Source of the DNA: CAVYXA01 sp963846775
GTDB taxonomy: Bacteria > Verrucomicrobiota > Verrucomicrobiia > Chthoniobacterales > UBA10450
Direction of reading: 5' to 3'
Assembly: GCA_963846775.1 (NCBI GenBank)
Contig: CAWJXB010000006.1
Location: 1,116,001 to 1,180,000, forward strand
DNA length: 64,000 nt
The stretch's first letter is position 1; each line of letters opens with the position of its first letter. This document shows positions 24,467 to 33,458 of this stretch, one piece after another. The position numbers and the translations under genes are program-made. The notes beneath the pieces were generated by a model. The model did not search any database. It was not told where the DNA came from and saw only the letters and a program-made list of their open reading frames with translations.

Positions 24467-25494
24467 CGCCTTTGGAAGGTCAACGGCACTATGACAAAGC
24501 CCTCACGGCCCGGCTCGGCGCGCCACTGTTGCAAACCGTTGACCGCGGCTCGGTCGAGAATCTCGCTACCAGTCGATCGCAAAACTTGAACGCTTTTGAC
24601 CGTGCCATTCGCGGCAAAATTGAGTCGGTATCGCCCGGACCGGGCGAGGCTATCCGCAAATCGCGCTTCCCGCGGATAACGTGGCGCGGGCGTGAACACC
24701 AAACGTAGCGCTGGGGTGGGACTCGGCTGCGGCTGGCCGGGCCAGCGAGCACCGGTGCTGGATCGTGCTTCGCTAAGGAGGGAGCTGATAACGCTCGCCG
24801 GTCGCACAAGCACGGCGTTCTCATTCTTTTCATCTCGTCCTATTACTACCCCGATAATATCTCCATTCGCATCGACAACTGGCGCGCCAAACGACACCGG
24901 CAGGACACGGGCGGAGACTTCAAACTGGTTTTCATCATCGTTAGTCCCAATCGTTCCTTCGACCGGCTCGGCCCCGCTTCCCGCCAGCACACTGTCGACG
25001 ACCACCGCGCTCGTCCCTGGCTGCGGTTTCGCCTCTTTGTTGACGGACACGAATGGGACCTTGTTCACCTCGGCGCTAAGCACCGCCAAATCCATTTTCG
25101 TCGACGACGCGATCACACCAACAATGTTGTAAAGGCCGTTATCCGCTGTTTTGGCAACGGCGTTTACCGCACCATCCACCGTGCGAAGAGCGGTGACGAT
25201 TCGGCCGCTCTCCGAAACAAAGAAACCGGTCCCGCTGCGCAAGAGTTTGCCCGTCGAATCAAACACGGTCAGGAGAACCACGGCCGGCCTTATCCTTTGC
25301 GCCATTTGCGTCAGAGTCGAAGGTTGTTCAGTCTGCCCCCCCAAAGACGAACGAGGTGATGGCGCTGATGTCGCCGTCGCTGGCGTCGGACCGACCGTGT
25401 GCTGCGCGATGAGATCCGGTTCGACTTTGACCGCGGCCGCGGCCATTATCGTTAGGCACAAACACCTGAAAATCGTGAGCCGAAAATTTCTCAT
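24463..25494 (-). CDS. Exported inactive trypsin-fold protein with TonB-like C-terminus
   Basis: About 343 residues from ATG 25494, with a signal peptide (FRCLCLTIMAAAAV). Residues about 60-220 follow the HtrA/trypsin strand order: RIRPAVVLLTVFD, GTGFFVSESGRIVTALRTV, KMDLAVLSAEV, and FGAPVVDANGDIIGVVIG. Where active enzymes have AHxV there is LRTV (Arg for His), and where they have GNSGSP/GGP there is FGAPV (Ala for Ser); only the Asp remains. The last 75 residues resemble the TonB C-terminal domain (APRYPREARF, GRYRLNFAANGTVKSVQVL, LDRAAVNGLQQWRAEP). I infer a non-catalytic periplasmic binding or regulatory protein. It is coupled to the following GNAT gene. Confidence 0.75.
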   Translation of the reverse strand: MRNFRLTIFRCLCLTIMAAAAVKVEPDLIAQHTVGPTPATATSAPSPRSSLGGQTEQPSTLTQMAQRIRPAVVLLTVFDSTGKLLRSGTGFFVSESGRIVTALRTVDGAVNAVAKTADNGLYNIVGVIASSTKMDLAVLSAEVNKVPFVSVNKEAKPQPGTSAVVVDSVLAGSGAEPVEGTIGTNDDENQFEVSARVLPVSFGAPVVDANGDIIGVVIGRDEKNENAVLVRPASVISSLLSEARSSTGARWPGQPQPSPTPALRLVFTPAPRYPREARFADSLARSGRYRLNFAANGTVKSVQVLRSTGSEILDRAAVNGLQQWRAEPGREGFVIVPLTFQRR

Positions 25495-25780
25495 CTCGTC
25501 TCCCGCAACGATCATCCTCGCCCAGCGGGACAAGCGCAATCAAGCCGCCAAAATCCGGCCCATGTCACGCAAAAATCGCAATGGACACGCGCTTATATGC
25601 GCACTGCTTCGAGAACACGCAATGGATGCTTGAGCCATTTGCCTCTGAGAAAACCGAGCAGCGACTTCATCGCCTGCTAAGTTTTCGCAGAGCAAGTCAC
25701 ACCAGCGCGCCTAAACGGCGAATCGGGCCATTCAGAATGGATGCAGCTCGCGGTCGGCCGTCCAAGCAATTGTCGCAGGA
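25495..25780. other. Intergenic stretch with a possible gene remnant
   Basis: About 285 bases with no convincing gene. A leftward 25-codon frame (25670 to 25593) reads MKSLLGFLRGKWLKHPL then ends; the GKWLKHPL segment recalls the start of DUF2231 membrane proteins, but the match is too short to rely on. Confidence 0.2.
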
Positions 25781-26863
25781 TCAATTGATCCGGGACCCGG
25801 CTTTCTTGGTGCGCTTGACCGGAAAAGGACGCGGCGTCGGCGTCCTCTTTGGATTTCCAAATTTCGCCGAGCCAGCATTGCCAGCCGGATTGCCCGCCAT
25901 TTGTCCGGGCTGTTGAGGCAATGTGCGTAAAACAGTTCCATCTGGCGGCGGCGTAGCGCCCGGGTTTGTAGTTATTGGTTTGGTGCCTTTCGGGGGCTGG
26001 AATTTTCCACCGCGGGGTGGTGGTTTTCCGGGGTTTGTCGTGCCGTCGTTTCCGCTCCTGGCGTTATCGCCAGTTCCTGAACTAACTCCAGTTCCTCCGC
26101 CTTTCGGTGGGGACCCTTTGCCTCGCCCTCCGCCTCTTGGAGGAAAGAACGGACCACCCGGGCCGGCGACCGGCTGTCCGATGACCGGCTGTCCAATAAC
26201 CGGCTGCGATGGATAGACGGGATTGGGGGCGTTGGCGATCAAGCCTTGGCTCGGCAACGGCGGAAAATCGGCGAAGAGCGGCGACTTCAATTCGTCAGCT
26301 GTGTTCATGTTCACCGGCTGTGGCATTGTCGTCGCGCCCGCAGGCACATCGACCATTTGCCCAGCCCTAACGAACACGGATTCGCGTGGATACCTGATCA
26401 GCGACGCGCGCGCACCACCCTCAAAAACTTTCAAGATCGTGCGGCCGGCTTTTCTCGATTCGAAGATGACCGTCGTTCCGGTGATGGCGACCGAGACGGC
26501 ACTTGTCGCCATCTGCGCGCCACCGACGTTTTTTGGCACGTAGAGAAGCATAGACCCGGCATTGAGCTGCACGTTGTGCCCGCCAGCGTTGAAGGCGAAA
26601 AGCGTATTGGCGCCAAGCCGCGTAATCCTGAGATCGACAAACGTCAGCTCGGAACGCGAGGAGTCGCCCGTGCGAACGGCGGTGTTATCGTTCACGGCGT
26701 CGTTCAGGATCGCGGGTTTCGGCGCGGCTTGCGACGGGAGCAATTTCACATCGCGGATGATTCTCGTCACGTGCGCTTCGTTTCTTGCCGCAAGTGCCGG
26801 TGAGATGGTAACGGCCAGCAGAATTGCCGTGCAAATGCCTAACGATTGGCGCGCGATGTTCAT
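25781..26863 (-). CDS. Exported FecR-domain protein with Pro/Gly-rich tail
   Basis: About 360 residues from ATG 26863 (MNIARQSLGICTAILLAVTI), a good signal peptide; the longer upstream start is rejected. Residues about 30-190 form a FecR-like domain: RIIRDVKLLPS, TAVRTGDSSRSELTFVD, LGANTLFAFN, GSMLLYVPK, SVAITGTTVIFE, KVFEGGARASL. The remaining 170 residues are low-complexity, with QPVIGQPVIGQPVAGPGGPF, a GGGRGKG part and many P-P/G-G steps, ending basic. FecR domains in non-TonB settings are exported sensor or scaffold modules. A function is not assigned. It lies upstream of the inactive protease gene on the same strand, about 285 bases apart. Confidence 0.8.
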   Translation of the reverse strand: MNIARQSLGICTAILLAVTISPALAARNEAHVTRIIRDVKLLPSQAAPKPAILNDAVNDNTAVRTGDSSRSELTFVDLRITRLGANTLFAFNAGGHNVQLNAGSMLLYVPKNVGGAQMATSAVSVAITGTTVIFESRKAGRTILKVFEGGARASLIRYPRESVFVRAGQMVDVPAGATTMPQPVNMNTADELKSPLFADFPPLPSQGLIANAPNPVYPSQPVIGQPVIGQPVAGPGGPFFPPRGGGRGKGSPPKGGGTGVSSGTGDNARSGNDGTTNPGKPPPRGGKFQPPKGTKPITTNPGATPPPDGTVLRTLPQQPGQMAGNPAGNAGSAKFGNPKRTPTPRPFPVKRTKKAGSRIN

Positions 26864-26950
26864 GGAAAACGTTCCGAAGAGCGTTTTTCTACTGCGCGCT
26901 AGAATGCATCTCGCTGCAACGATTGGCAAGGTGGAACTCGGCGCAAAAAG

Positions 26951-26981
26951 AAACCGCGGACCGATTTCCGGTCCGCGGTTT
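26951..26981 (-). terminator. Intrinsic terminator of the hsp20 genes
   Basis: A perfect 13 bp stem (AAACCGCGGACCG at 26951-26963, CGGTCCGCGGTTT at 26969-26981) with loop ATTTC lies 22 bases after the leftward hsp20 stop. Read leftward it is followed by a TTTCTTTTTG run, as expected for a Rho-independent terminator. Confidence 0.8.
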
Positions 26982-27003
26982 TCCACACCAACAAGTATCG
27001 ATC

Positions 27004-27375
27004 TTACGACACGGTGATCTTGCGAGGCTTGACATGCTCCGCTTTTGGCAAAGTGAGCGTCGCAACGCCTTGCTCCATCTTCGCGCTAATCTTGTCCGCG
27101 TCGATGGACGGATCCAGCTCGAATGTGCGCCGGAAATTTTCCGGACGCGATTCGCGATGAATCAATACGCCTTCGATCTGCGGTAGCGAGCGCCGGCCGA
27201 CGATCGTCAGCTCGTTATTCTCGACGGAGATCTCGAGGCCTTCCTTTTTCACGCCCGGCAGCTCGATGTCGAGCACGTAACCATCGCTGATTTCCATGAG
27301 CGACGCTGATGGCGTGATGAACTGCTCGGTCTGCGCGCGATCTGTGTCGCGATTTTCACGCACTAATGTGGTCAT
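27004..27375 (-). CDS. Small heat-shock protein (Hsp20/alpha-crystallin)
   Basis: A 123-residue cytoplasmic holdase chaperone. The alpha-crystallin domain runs from about 27: SDGYVLDIELPGVKKEGLEI, ENNELTIVGRR, FRRTFELDPSIDADKISAKM, and GVATLTLPKAE, the conserved A/G-x-L-x-L-x-x-P. The N-terminal arm is very short (about 25 residues) and there is no obvious I-x-I tail beyond KITVS. A clear AAAGGAG ribosome-binding site lies upstream of ATG 27375. It follows a second hsp20 gene by 34 bases and precedes a strong terminator, so the two form one leftward unit. Confidence 0.93.
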   Translation of the reverse strand: MTTLVRENRDTDRAQTEQFITPSASLMEISDGYVLDIELPGVKKEGLEISVENNELTIVGRRSLPQIEGVLIHRESRPENFRRTFELDPSIDADKISAKMEQGVATLTLPKAEHVKPRKITVS

Positions 27376-27409
27376 GATTAAAACTCCTTTCGTTTTCGAT
27401 TTCCAAAAA

Positions 27410-27877
27410 TTACCGGACCTGAATCTGCTTCGGCTTTGCTTCCTCCGCTTTTGGCAGAGTCACCGTCAAAATGCCGTCGCGATAAGTCGCGGTTACTTTG
27501 TTCGCGTCCACTCGCGCCGGTAGCGCGATGCTCCGGCGGAACTTGCCGATGTAACGCTCGCTGCGTTCGGCTTTCTCGCCGTTGCCGGTGGAGCTTTCCT
27601 GGCAACGTTCGCCGCTGATGGTCAGCGTCCCGTCATGCAACGAGATTTCGATTTCCTCTTTGCGCATGCCGGGCAATTCGACGACCGCGACAACATTGTC
27701 GCTGTTCTGGAAAAGATCGAGCGCAGGCGACCACTCCGTGAAGAGCTGGCCCCCGCGACCGAACCCGGCCCAGAACGGCACCTCGAACAGTGAATTTAGC
27801 TCGTCCCGCAGATTACTCCAGCGATCCAAGGATGGCCAAGTGTTCAACTCGGGAGCTTGATAACGGATTAAACTCAT
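27410..27877 (-). CDS. Small heat-shock protein (Hsp20/alpha-crystallin)
   Basis: A 155-residue Hsp20 with a longer aromatic N-terminal arm (LNSLFEVPFWAGFGR), then the alpha-crystallin domain: DNVVAVVELPGMRKEEIEIS, DGTLTISGERCQ, YIGKFRRSIALPARVDANKV, and DGILTVTLPKAEEAKP ending QIQVR. It has an AAAGGTGA ribosome-binding site before ATG 27877. It is first in the two-gene unit, and two subunits of different arm length may form mixed oligomers. Stress regulation is expected, but no CIRCE element is visible upstream. Confidence 0.94.
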   Translation of the reverse strand: MSLIRYQAPELNTWPSLDRWSNLRDELNSLFEVPFWAGFGRGGQLFTEWSPALDLFQNSDNVVAVVELPGMRKEEIEISLHDGTLTISGERCQESSTGNGEKAERSERYIGKFRRSIALPARVDANKVTATYRDGILTVTLPKAEEAKPKQIQVR

Positions 27878-27919
27878 AGTGAAATCACCTTTCTTGAATG
27901 GTTTCTTGCGTTTTCATTC

Positions 27920-27936
27920 AGCGGCCAGTGTGCCAA
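27920..27936 (-). promoter_or_regulatory. Possible sigma-54-type promoter upstream of hsp20 genes
   Basis: Read leftward, TTGGCAC followed by ten bases from the GG doublet to a GC (TTGGCACACTGGCCGCT) gives the -24/-12 spacing, about 45 bases before the hsp20 start codon. The -12 part is imperfect and no activator site is seen. It is a weak candidate only. The rest of the gap up to 28196 holds no gene. Confidence 0.2.
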
Positions 27937-28196
27937 ATCGTGATCGTAGTGGACTCTGAAATGTTAAGATCCACGGGATCAGCCTATTTCGTAATGATAA
28001 TCGCGAAATATTGAGCGACAAAGTCGGTTAAATATGTCCCACTGCATTAGCACAATTATCCAAAAACAGTGAGACACAACTGCACTATGCATCACTCAGT
28101 TGGAAACGTTTGCCGTTTGCCTCACCAAGAATTCTTCCGTTGAGCGTTTTCTCTTTGCGGCTTGCTGCCGAAGGGATGCCCCTTTATCCATGCGAT

Positions 28197-29228
28197 ATGC
28201 CGGCGTTGGGAACAGACGAGCGTTTTATGCGCGCCGCTTTGCGCGAAGCACGCAAGGGCCTCGGCCACACCAGCCCAAATCCGGCTGTGGGCGCGGTCCT
28301 GGTGAAGGGTGGCAAGATCCTTGCGCGTGGCCATCATCGAGAAGCGGGAAGACCGCATGCCGAAATCGAGTGTCTCGCGTGTTTCAAGAAGGGCGTTCCG
28401 GCAGGATCGGTCCTGTTTGTTACGCTCGAGCCATGCTCGACACGAGGCCGCACCGGTCCATGCACTGAAGCAATCATCCGCAGCGGAATTAAGAGGATCG
28501 TCATCGGCGCGACCGATCCAAATCCAAGACACGAAGGGCGCGGTCTCGAACTTCTCCGACGCGCGGGCATTGACGTGCGCTCTGGTGTGCTGGCCGACAA
28601 ATGCGCCGCGGTGAACGAAGCGTTCAACAAATGGATCGTCACTGGCCGGCCATTCGTGATCGCGAAATGCGGAATGAGTCTGGACGGTCGCCTAACAAGG
28701 CGGCAAGGGGAGCCGCGCTGGATCACGGACACAGCCGCACGCCGTGATGCGCACCAACTGCGCGCGACCGTCGATGCTATTTTGATCGGCGCGGAAACGC
28801 TGCGTCAAGATAATCCGCGGTTGACCGTTCGCGGTGGGCACGGCGTAAAACAGCCATGGAGAATTGTTCTGACACGCTCGGGAAAGTTGCCGCGAGACGC
28901 ACGTTTGTTTCGCGATCGCACAGCAGAACGAACTCTGGTTTACAAAAAGAAATCGCTCGAGGCCGTTCTCGATGATCTCGGGAGAAAGAACGTCACCAGC
29001 GTTTTGATTGAGGGTGGCGGCGATGTTTTGGGAGAGGCGCTCGACCGGCGTTTGATCGACAAAGTGCAAATTTATCTCGGGCCAATGTTGACGGGCGGAC
29101 CCGTCGTCGCCTTCGGCGGAAACGGCGCGAGCGCAACGGCTAACGCGGCAAAACTGGAACGCGTTTCGTTTGAGCGGATCGATCAATGCGTTTGCGTGAC
29201 CGGATATTTCCGTAAAATTGGCGAATAA
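28197..29228 (+). CDS. ribD: Bifunctional riboflavin deaminase/reductase
   Basis: 343 residues from ATG 28197 (MPALGTDERFMRAAL); the upstream in-frame codons are not family-like. It catalyses deamination and then side-chain reduction of the pyrimidine intermediate in riboflavin synthesis. The N-terminal deaminase has the zinc site HAE (54-56) with Cys80 and Cys89 in EPCSTRGRTGPC. The C-terminal reductase has the family segments CGMSLDGRL, WITDTAARRDAHQLRA, AILIGAETL and VLIEGGGDVLG. Both domains look complete. No FMN riboswitch or other rib gene is present nearby, so it appears to be a single-gene unit. Confidence 0.95.
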   Translation: MPALGTDERFMRAALREARKGLGHTSPNPAVGAVLVKGGKILARGHHREAGRPHAEIECLACFKKGVPAGSVLFVTLEPCSTRGRTGPCTEAIIRSGIKRIVIGATDPNPRHEGRGLELLRRAGIDVRSGVLADKCAAVNEAFNKWIVTGRPFVIAKCGMSLDGRLTRRQGEPRWITDTAARRDAHQLRATVDAILIGAETLRQDNPRLTVRGGHGVKQPWRIVLTRSGKLPRDARLFRDRTAERTLVYKKKSLEAVLDDLGRKNVTSVLIEGGGDVLGEALDRRLIDKVQIYLGPMLTGGPVVAFGGNGASATANAAKLERVSFERIDQCVCVTGYFRKIGE

Positions 29229-29279
29229 GTTGCGGAACCAATCGTCTCAATTTAGGTTCAATTAATTGGAGGTAGAATC

Positions 29280-29558
29280 ATGAGTGGGAAAAAACTTCTA
29301 TTAATCGCGTTGGCAATCGCTGGGTTTGCCTTTGCTTCGGCGTCGCGTTCCGAGGCGGGCGTGTCGGTCGGCATCGGGATTGGGTTTCCAATCGGATATC
29401 CATATGGTTACCCGTATTACGGATACTATCCTGGTTATTATTCGTACGGGTACGCGCCCTATGGATATTACCGAACGGGTTGGTACGGGTATCGCGGCCA
29501 CCGAGTTTACTACTCGCACTCATACCGGCATCATCGCCATTATTACGGCGGGCGGTAG
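29280..29558 (+). CDS. Exported Tyr/Gly/His-rich small protein
   Basis: A 92-residue protein with a strong TGGAGGT ribosome-binding site and a signal peptide (KKLLLIALAIAGFAFASAS, cut near SEA-G). The mature part is almost entirely Gly, Tyr, Pro, Arg and His, with repeated Y-G-Y and P-Y-Y-G steps and a C-terminal HHRHYYGGR. Such peptides are common in Verrucomicrobia and Acidobacteria as surface or envelope proteins; function is unknown. It ends two bases from the stop of the convergent sucA gene. Confidence 0.75.
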   Translation: MSGKKLLLIALAIAGFAFASASRSEAGVSVGIGIGFPIGYPYGYPYYGYYPGYYSYGYAPYGYYRTGWYGYRGHRVYYSHSYRHHRHYYGGR

Positions 29559-29559
29559 A

Positions 29560-32313
29560 TCAGGCGCCAAACGCCTCTTCAACAAGGCGGCGCTGCTCGC
29601 GCTTGTGCATCGTGAGCGCACCAACCGCCGGGCTCGCACTGGCGCTTCGTCCAGCGTAAGCGATTTCACGCCCAAATATTTTGCGCAGGCGCGGCTCGAT
29701 GAATGTCCATCCGCCCATGTTCTGCGGTTCTTCCTGACACCAAACGAGGCTCGCGAACTTCGGGAGCGGATTGATTAATTCGCGCAACTTCTTTTCCGCA
29801 AGCGGATAAAGCTGTTCGATCCGGATGATCGCCGCGTTGCCGATTTTCTTTTCCGTGCGGTAATTGAGAAGGTCGTAATAGACCTTACCTGAGCAGAAAA
29901 TTATCTGCTTCGTTTTATCGATCGGGCCCGCTTCCGGAGAACCGAGAATCTCCTCGAATCGGCCTTCGATAAAGTCCTTCGTTGGCGACGCTGCGAATGT
30001 CGCGCGGAGCAGGCTTTTCGGGGTCACAATGATCAATGGCTTAACGAACTTTCGTTTCATCTGCCGCCGTAAAACATGAAAGTACTGCGCTGCCGTTGTG
30101 AGATTGCAGACCTGAATGTTGTCCTCGGCGCAGGCTTGCAGAAAACGTTCGAGCCGAGCGCTGGAATGTTCGGGCCCCTGGCCTTCGTAGCCATGCGGAA
30201 GCAGCAACACGATCCCGCTCGGCCGTTGCCATTTCGATTCGGCCGAAACGATGAACTGATCAATGATCGTCTGCGCGCCGTTGGCGAAATCGCCAAATTG
30301 CGCTTCCCATAAGCAGAGCATGTTTGGGTAATCGAGCGAGTAACCGTAATCGAATCCGAGCACCGCCGCTTCCGAGAGTGGACTGTTGTAAATGCAAATC
30401 CGCGCCTGCTTTTCAGCCAGATGCATGAGCGGCACATAGGGCGTGCCTGTTTTCGCATCGTACAGGACCGAGTGCCGGGTGCTGAACGTACCGCGCGAAC
30501 TGTCCTGACCCGACAGGCGGACCGGAGTGCCCTCCAGCAATAACGATCCGAAGGCGAGCGCTTCGGCGTAATGCCATTCGTAAGGGCCGCCCGCTTCGTA
30601 AATCTGCCGCTGGTGATCGAGTACGATCCGTTTGATCTTCGGCTGAATCTCGAATCGGTCCGGAACACGCGTCAGGCCACCGACAATCGTCTCCAGCATT
30701 TCCTCGCTGATCGCTGTGACCACGGGCGCGAAACTGAATTTTGGCTGAAAAATCGCGGTTGATTCGGCAAACTTCGCTTTCACGCGACCCGTTTCCTTCT
30801 CAATCGCCTTCACTTCGTCGCGGGCCATTTCGAGTCGCAGATCGAACTCAGTTTCGAGCGACGCGGCGTCATCTTCGGTCAGCGTTCCCGCTTCGAGCAG
30901 TTCGCGCTTGAAGATCTGCGTGACCGATGGCCGCTTGTCGATCCTGGCGTAGAGATCGGGCTGCGTGAACGAGGGCTCATCGCCCTCGTTATGCCCATAC
31001 CGGCGATAACAATACATGTCGATGACAACGTCGCGCCCGAATTCCTGGCGAAAGTCGAAGGCCACGTCGGTCACGAATTTTACCGCCAGCGGATCGTCGC
31101 CGTTCACGTGAAAAATCGGGGCCTCAATCATTTTCGCCACATCGCTGGCGTACATCGACGAGCGCGCGTCTTCGGGCAGCGTTGTGAATCCGATCTGGTT
31201 GTTCACAATCACATGAATCGTGCCGCCCGTGCTGTAGCCGTGCAGTTGCGAAAGATTCAGCGTTTCCGCCACGATCCCCTGCCCCATGAAGGCGGCGTCG
31301 CCATGCACGAGCAACGGCAGAACCTTCCTCCGGTGCTCGGTATCGCCACGAATCCGTTGCCGCGCGCGCGCTTTGCCTTCCACCACCGGATCGACCGCTT
31401 CGAGGTGACTCGGATTGGCCGAGAGCCGAATCTCAATCTCCGCGCCCGAGGCCAGCTTGCGCACGGTGTGATACCCGAGGTGATATTTCACGTCGCCGTC
31501 GCCCGCGACCAATTCCGGAATGTAGTTTTCGCTGAACTCGGTGAAGATCACCTTGAGCGATTTACGCAAGAAATTGGCGAGCACGTTGAGCCGGCCGCGA
31601 TGGGCCATGCCCATACAAATCTCTTCCACACCGCCTTGCGGGGAGCGATGCAGGATCGTGTCGAGGATCACCATCAATGATTCCGCGCCTTGGAGCGAAA
31701 ACCTTTTTTGCCCGACGTAGCGTGTATGCAAAAAAACCTCGAACGACTCGGCCTCCATCAGTTCGCGCAAAAGCGCGATCTGCACCTCGCGCGGAGTGGT
31801 ATGCTTTTGTGGCCGCGTTTCCAATCGCCGTCGCACCCATTCACGCACACGCGGATCCTGAATGTGCATGAACTCGGAGCCGATCGTGTCTCCATAGATC
31901 CGTTCCAGGCCGGCGATCATTTCGCGCAGCGTCATCGGCTGATTGTCGAGAAAGAATTTCGAAGAAACGCGAAGATCGAGATCGGCCTCGCTGAACCCGA
32001 GTTCGGACAGCGTGAGCGCCTGATTTTGGGGACGTCGCTCGGCGACCGGATTGACTCGTGCAATGGTGTGCCCGAGCAAACAGTAAGCGTAAACGAGTCC
32101 ATCGACTCGCGTTTGAAACGCCGCCTGGCCTGCCGCCTTCTCCGGCTTCTCCGCTAAAACCGCCGCGCCATTCCGCTCCGGCAAATTTCCCAGCTCAAAC
32201 CCTTCAAAAAACGCCGACCATCCCGAGCCGACCGAATCCGGATTTTCCTGCCAGCGCCGGTAATTTTCTTCGATCAACTCGAGATTGGCCCGAGCATCGA
32301 TTGTTGTGCGCAT
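29560..32313 (-). CDS. sucA: 2-oxoglutarate dehydrogenase E1 component
   Basis: A 917-residue thiamine-diphosphate E1 subunit that decarboxylates 2-oxoglutarate for the TCA cycle. Family marks: N-terminal E2-binding segment EENYRRWQENPDSVGSGWSA, EICMGMAHRGRLNVLANFL, HVIVNNQIGFTT, YRRYGHNEGDEPSFTQPDLY, the pyrimidine-domain QFGDFANGAQTIIDQFI and the C-terminal RIEQLYPLAEKKLRELI. Length is normal (920-950). The E2 (sucB) and E3 genes are not within the window, and neighbours are unrelated, so the complex genes are unlinked here. Confidence 0.96.
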   Translation of the reverse strand: MRTTIDARANLELIEENYRRWQENPDSVGSGWSAFFEGFELGNLPERNGAAVLAEKPEKAAGQAAFQTRVDGLVYAYCLLGHTIARVNPVAERRPQNQALTLSELGFSEADLDLRVSSKFFLDNQPMTLREMIAGLERIYGDTIGSEFMHIQDPRVREWVRRRLETRPQKHTTPREVQIALLRELMEAESFEVFLHTRYVGQKRFSLQGAESLMVILDTILHRSPQGGVEEICMGMAHRGRLNVLANFLRKSLKVIFTEFSENYIPELVAGDGDVKYHLGYHTVRKLASGAEIEIRLSANPSHLEAVDPVVEGKARARQRIRGDTEHRRKVLPLLVHGDAAFMGQGIVAETLNLSQLHGYSTGGTIHVIVNNQIGFTTLPEDARSSMYASDVAKMIEAPIFHVNGDDPLAVKFVTDVAFDFRQEFGRDVVIDMYCYRRYGHNEGDEPSFTQPDLYARIDKRPSVTQIFKRELLEAGTLTEDDAASLETEFDLRLEMARDEVKAIEKETGRVKAKFAESTAIFQPKFSFAPVVTAISEEMLETIVGGLTRVPDRFEIQPKIKRIVLDHQRQIYEAGGPYEWHYAEALAFGSLLLEGTPVRLSGQDSSRGTFSTRHSVLYDAKTGTPYVPLMHLAEKQARICIYNSPLSEAAVLGFDYGYSLDYPNMLCLWEAQFGDFANGAQTIIDQFIVSAESKWQRPSGIVLLLPHGYEGQGPEHSSARLERFLQACAEDNIQVCNLTTAAQYFHVLRRQMKRKFVKPLIIVTPKSLLRATFAASPTKDFIEGRFEEILGSPEAGPIDKTKQIIFCSGKVYYDLLNYRTEKKIGNAAIIRIEQLYPLAEKKLRELINPLPKFASLVWCQEEPQNMGGWTFIEPRLRKIFGREIAYAGRSASASPAVGALTMHKREQRRLVEEAFGA

Positions 32314-32339
32314 CGCACCTTAATCTGCGCTTTATCAGG

Positions 32340-32480
32340 CGGGCCGGCAAGTTGTAGCGGCTTCGCGGTGGAAGCGCGCAGGTCACCGGCGTGTGTGACT
32401 AGCGCCAAAGGCGCAATGTCATCGAAGGCTGGGACATCGCCCAGGGATGCGAAACGCGCAGGACCAAGCGCTGAAAGCGC
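32340..32480. repeat. Cluster of short REP-like hairpins upstream of sucA
   Basis: Several short palindromes follow each other: TTGTAGCGGC at 32353, GCGCCAAAGGCGC at about 32402, GACATCGCCCAGGGATG near 32433, and GCGCTGAAAGCGC at about 32469. The whole gap (32314-32546) holds no gene. These resemble REP-type intergenic units; one family member recurs at 23.37 and 33.96 kb. Confidence 0.55.
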
Positions 32481-32546
32481 GATAAGCTCGGGCGAGGAAC
32501 CCTCGGCATTTCTTCGAGCTTCGTCATTCGGATTTCGTGCTTCTGT

Positions 32547-33368
32547 TTATCTGATCACCCAGAGATTACACGGGATCACGTCCGTCACCCATGCGACGTG
32601 ATCTGGCAAGCCTTTGGCGCTCGCGTGTCCCGGAACAACCAGCAAATCCGCTTCAATCGATTGGACAAAATCCGAGGCAGCAAACCCAGTGTTGCCGCGC
32701 AAACAGCGCGCCTCGATCGGCACTTCCGTATGGCCGGCGCTGAGGATGAATTCTTCCAGAGCACTCTCTTCTTCTTCAAAGGTGCGTGCCCGCGCTTGCC
32801 CGTTACCGGCGCCGTCTTTGAGGTTCGCGCGTGCGCGATCAAACGTCGTGTAAACGCGGACTACATAGAGCCGCTCGAATGATTCCGCCGCGGCCAGATG
32901 AAACGTGTGGCGCAACGCGTTGCGAGAGTGATCAGAGTAATCCGCGACAAAAACCATCCGCCTTATCGGCTTCGGATGGGGCTCGGGTTTCGTGAAAAGC
33001 AGGACAGCGCATGTCGCATCGCGCACCAGTCGGCGCGCCACATCACCCAGAAATGGACGCAGCACTACCTCCTTTTCCAAGGCGCCTGCGACAATAAGAT
33101 CGACATTGTTTTCACCGGCGGCCTGCAGGATTGCATCCGCCGGCGTGCCTTGCCGATAATGAATCGGCGAATCGTCCGGCAGATGAAGCTGCTTGAATGC
33201 ATCGCCGAATTTCCTGGTCGTCTCCGCGGTCTTTTCGCCCACGTAAATCACATGCAATCGCGCATCGAACTGGTCACGGATTCGTTTCGCCTCGGCTAGC
33301 ACTTGTTTGAAGCGCGGCGAAAACGTGCTGGCAACAGCAACGTTCCGATAGGGCGATGGCTGGCTCAT
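32547..33368 (-). CDS. Tandem universal stress protein
   Basis: 273 residues with two UspA-like halves. The first has VAVASTFSPRFKQVLAEAKR, ARLHVIYVGE, VDLIVAGALEKEVVLRPFLG and RRLVRDATCAVLLF; the second starts at RRMVFVADYSDHSRNALRHT and ends ADLLVVPGHASAKGLPDHVA then TDVIPCNLWVIR. The ATP-binding G-x2-G-x9-G(S/T) signature is not clearly kept in either half, so an ATP-free form is possible. The family binds nucleotides and responds to stress. It is divergent from coaD. Confidence 0.88.
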   Translation of the reverse strand: MSQPSPYRNVAVASTFSPRFKQVLAEAKRIRDQFDARLHVIYVGEKTAETTRKFGDAFKQLHLPDDSPIHYRQGTPADAILQAAGENNVDLIVAGALEKEVVLRPFLGDVARRLVRDATCAVLLFTKPEPHPKPIRRMVFVADYSDHSRNALRHTFHLAAAESFERLYVVRVYTTFDRARANLKDGAGNGQARARTFEEEESALEEFILSAGHTEVPIEARCLRGNTGFAASDFVQSIEADLLVVPGHASAKGLPDHVAWVTDVIPCNLWVIR

Positions 33369-33423
33369 TGGCGAACTTAACTTCGGGCTTCGTGCGTCAT
33401 GAGCAAATCCCTTGGATCAAACG

Positions 33424-33448
33424 TTTGATGTTTGAGGTTTGATGTTTC
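33424..33448. repeat. TTTGATG word repeat upstream of coaD
   Basis: Four near-copies TTTGATG, TTTGAGG, TTTGATG, TTTCATT run directly into the coaD start region and create spurious upstream start codons (TTG 33432). Confidence 0.6.
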
Positions 33449-33458
33449 ATTCTTCCAG

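Noticed and set aside
27880..28110. CIRCE or sigma-32 heat-shock control site before hsp20
   Set aside because: No TTAGCACTC-N9-GAGTGCTAA inverted repeat or convincing -35/-10 pair was found; only a weak sigma-54-like match remains.
30991..31680. Rightward 229-codon frame inside sucA
   Set aside because: Antisense shadow; sucA motifs are continuous across the region.
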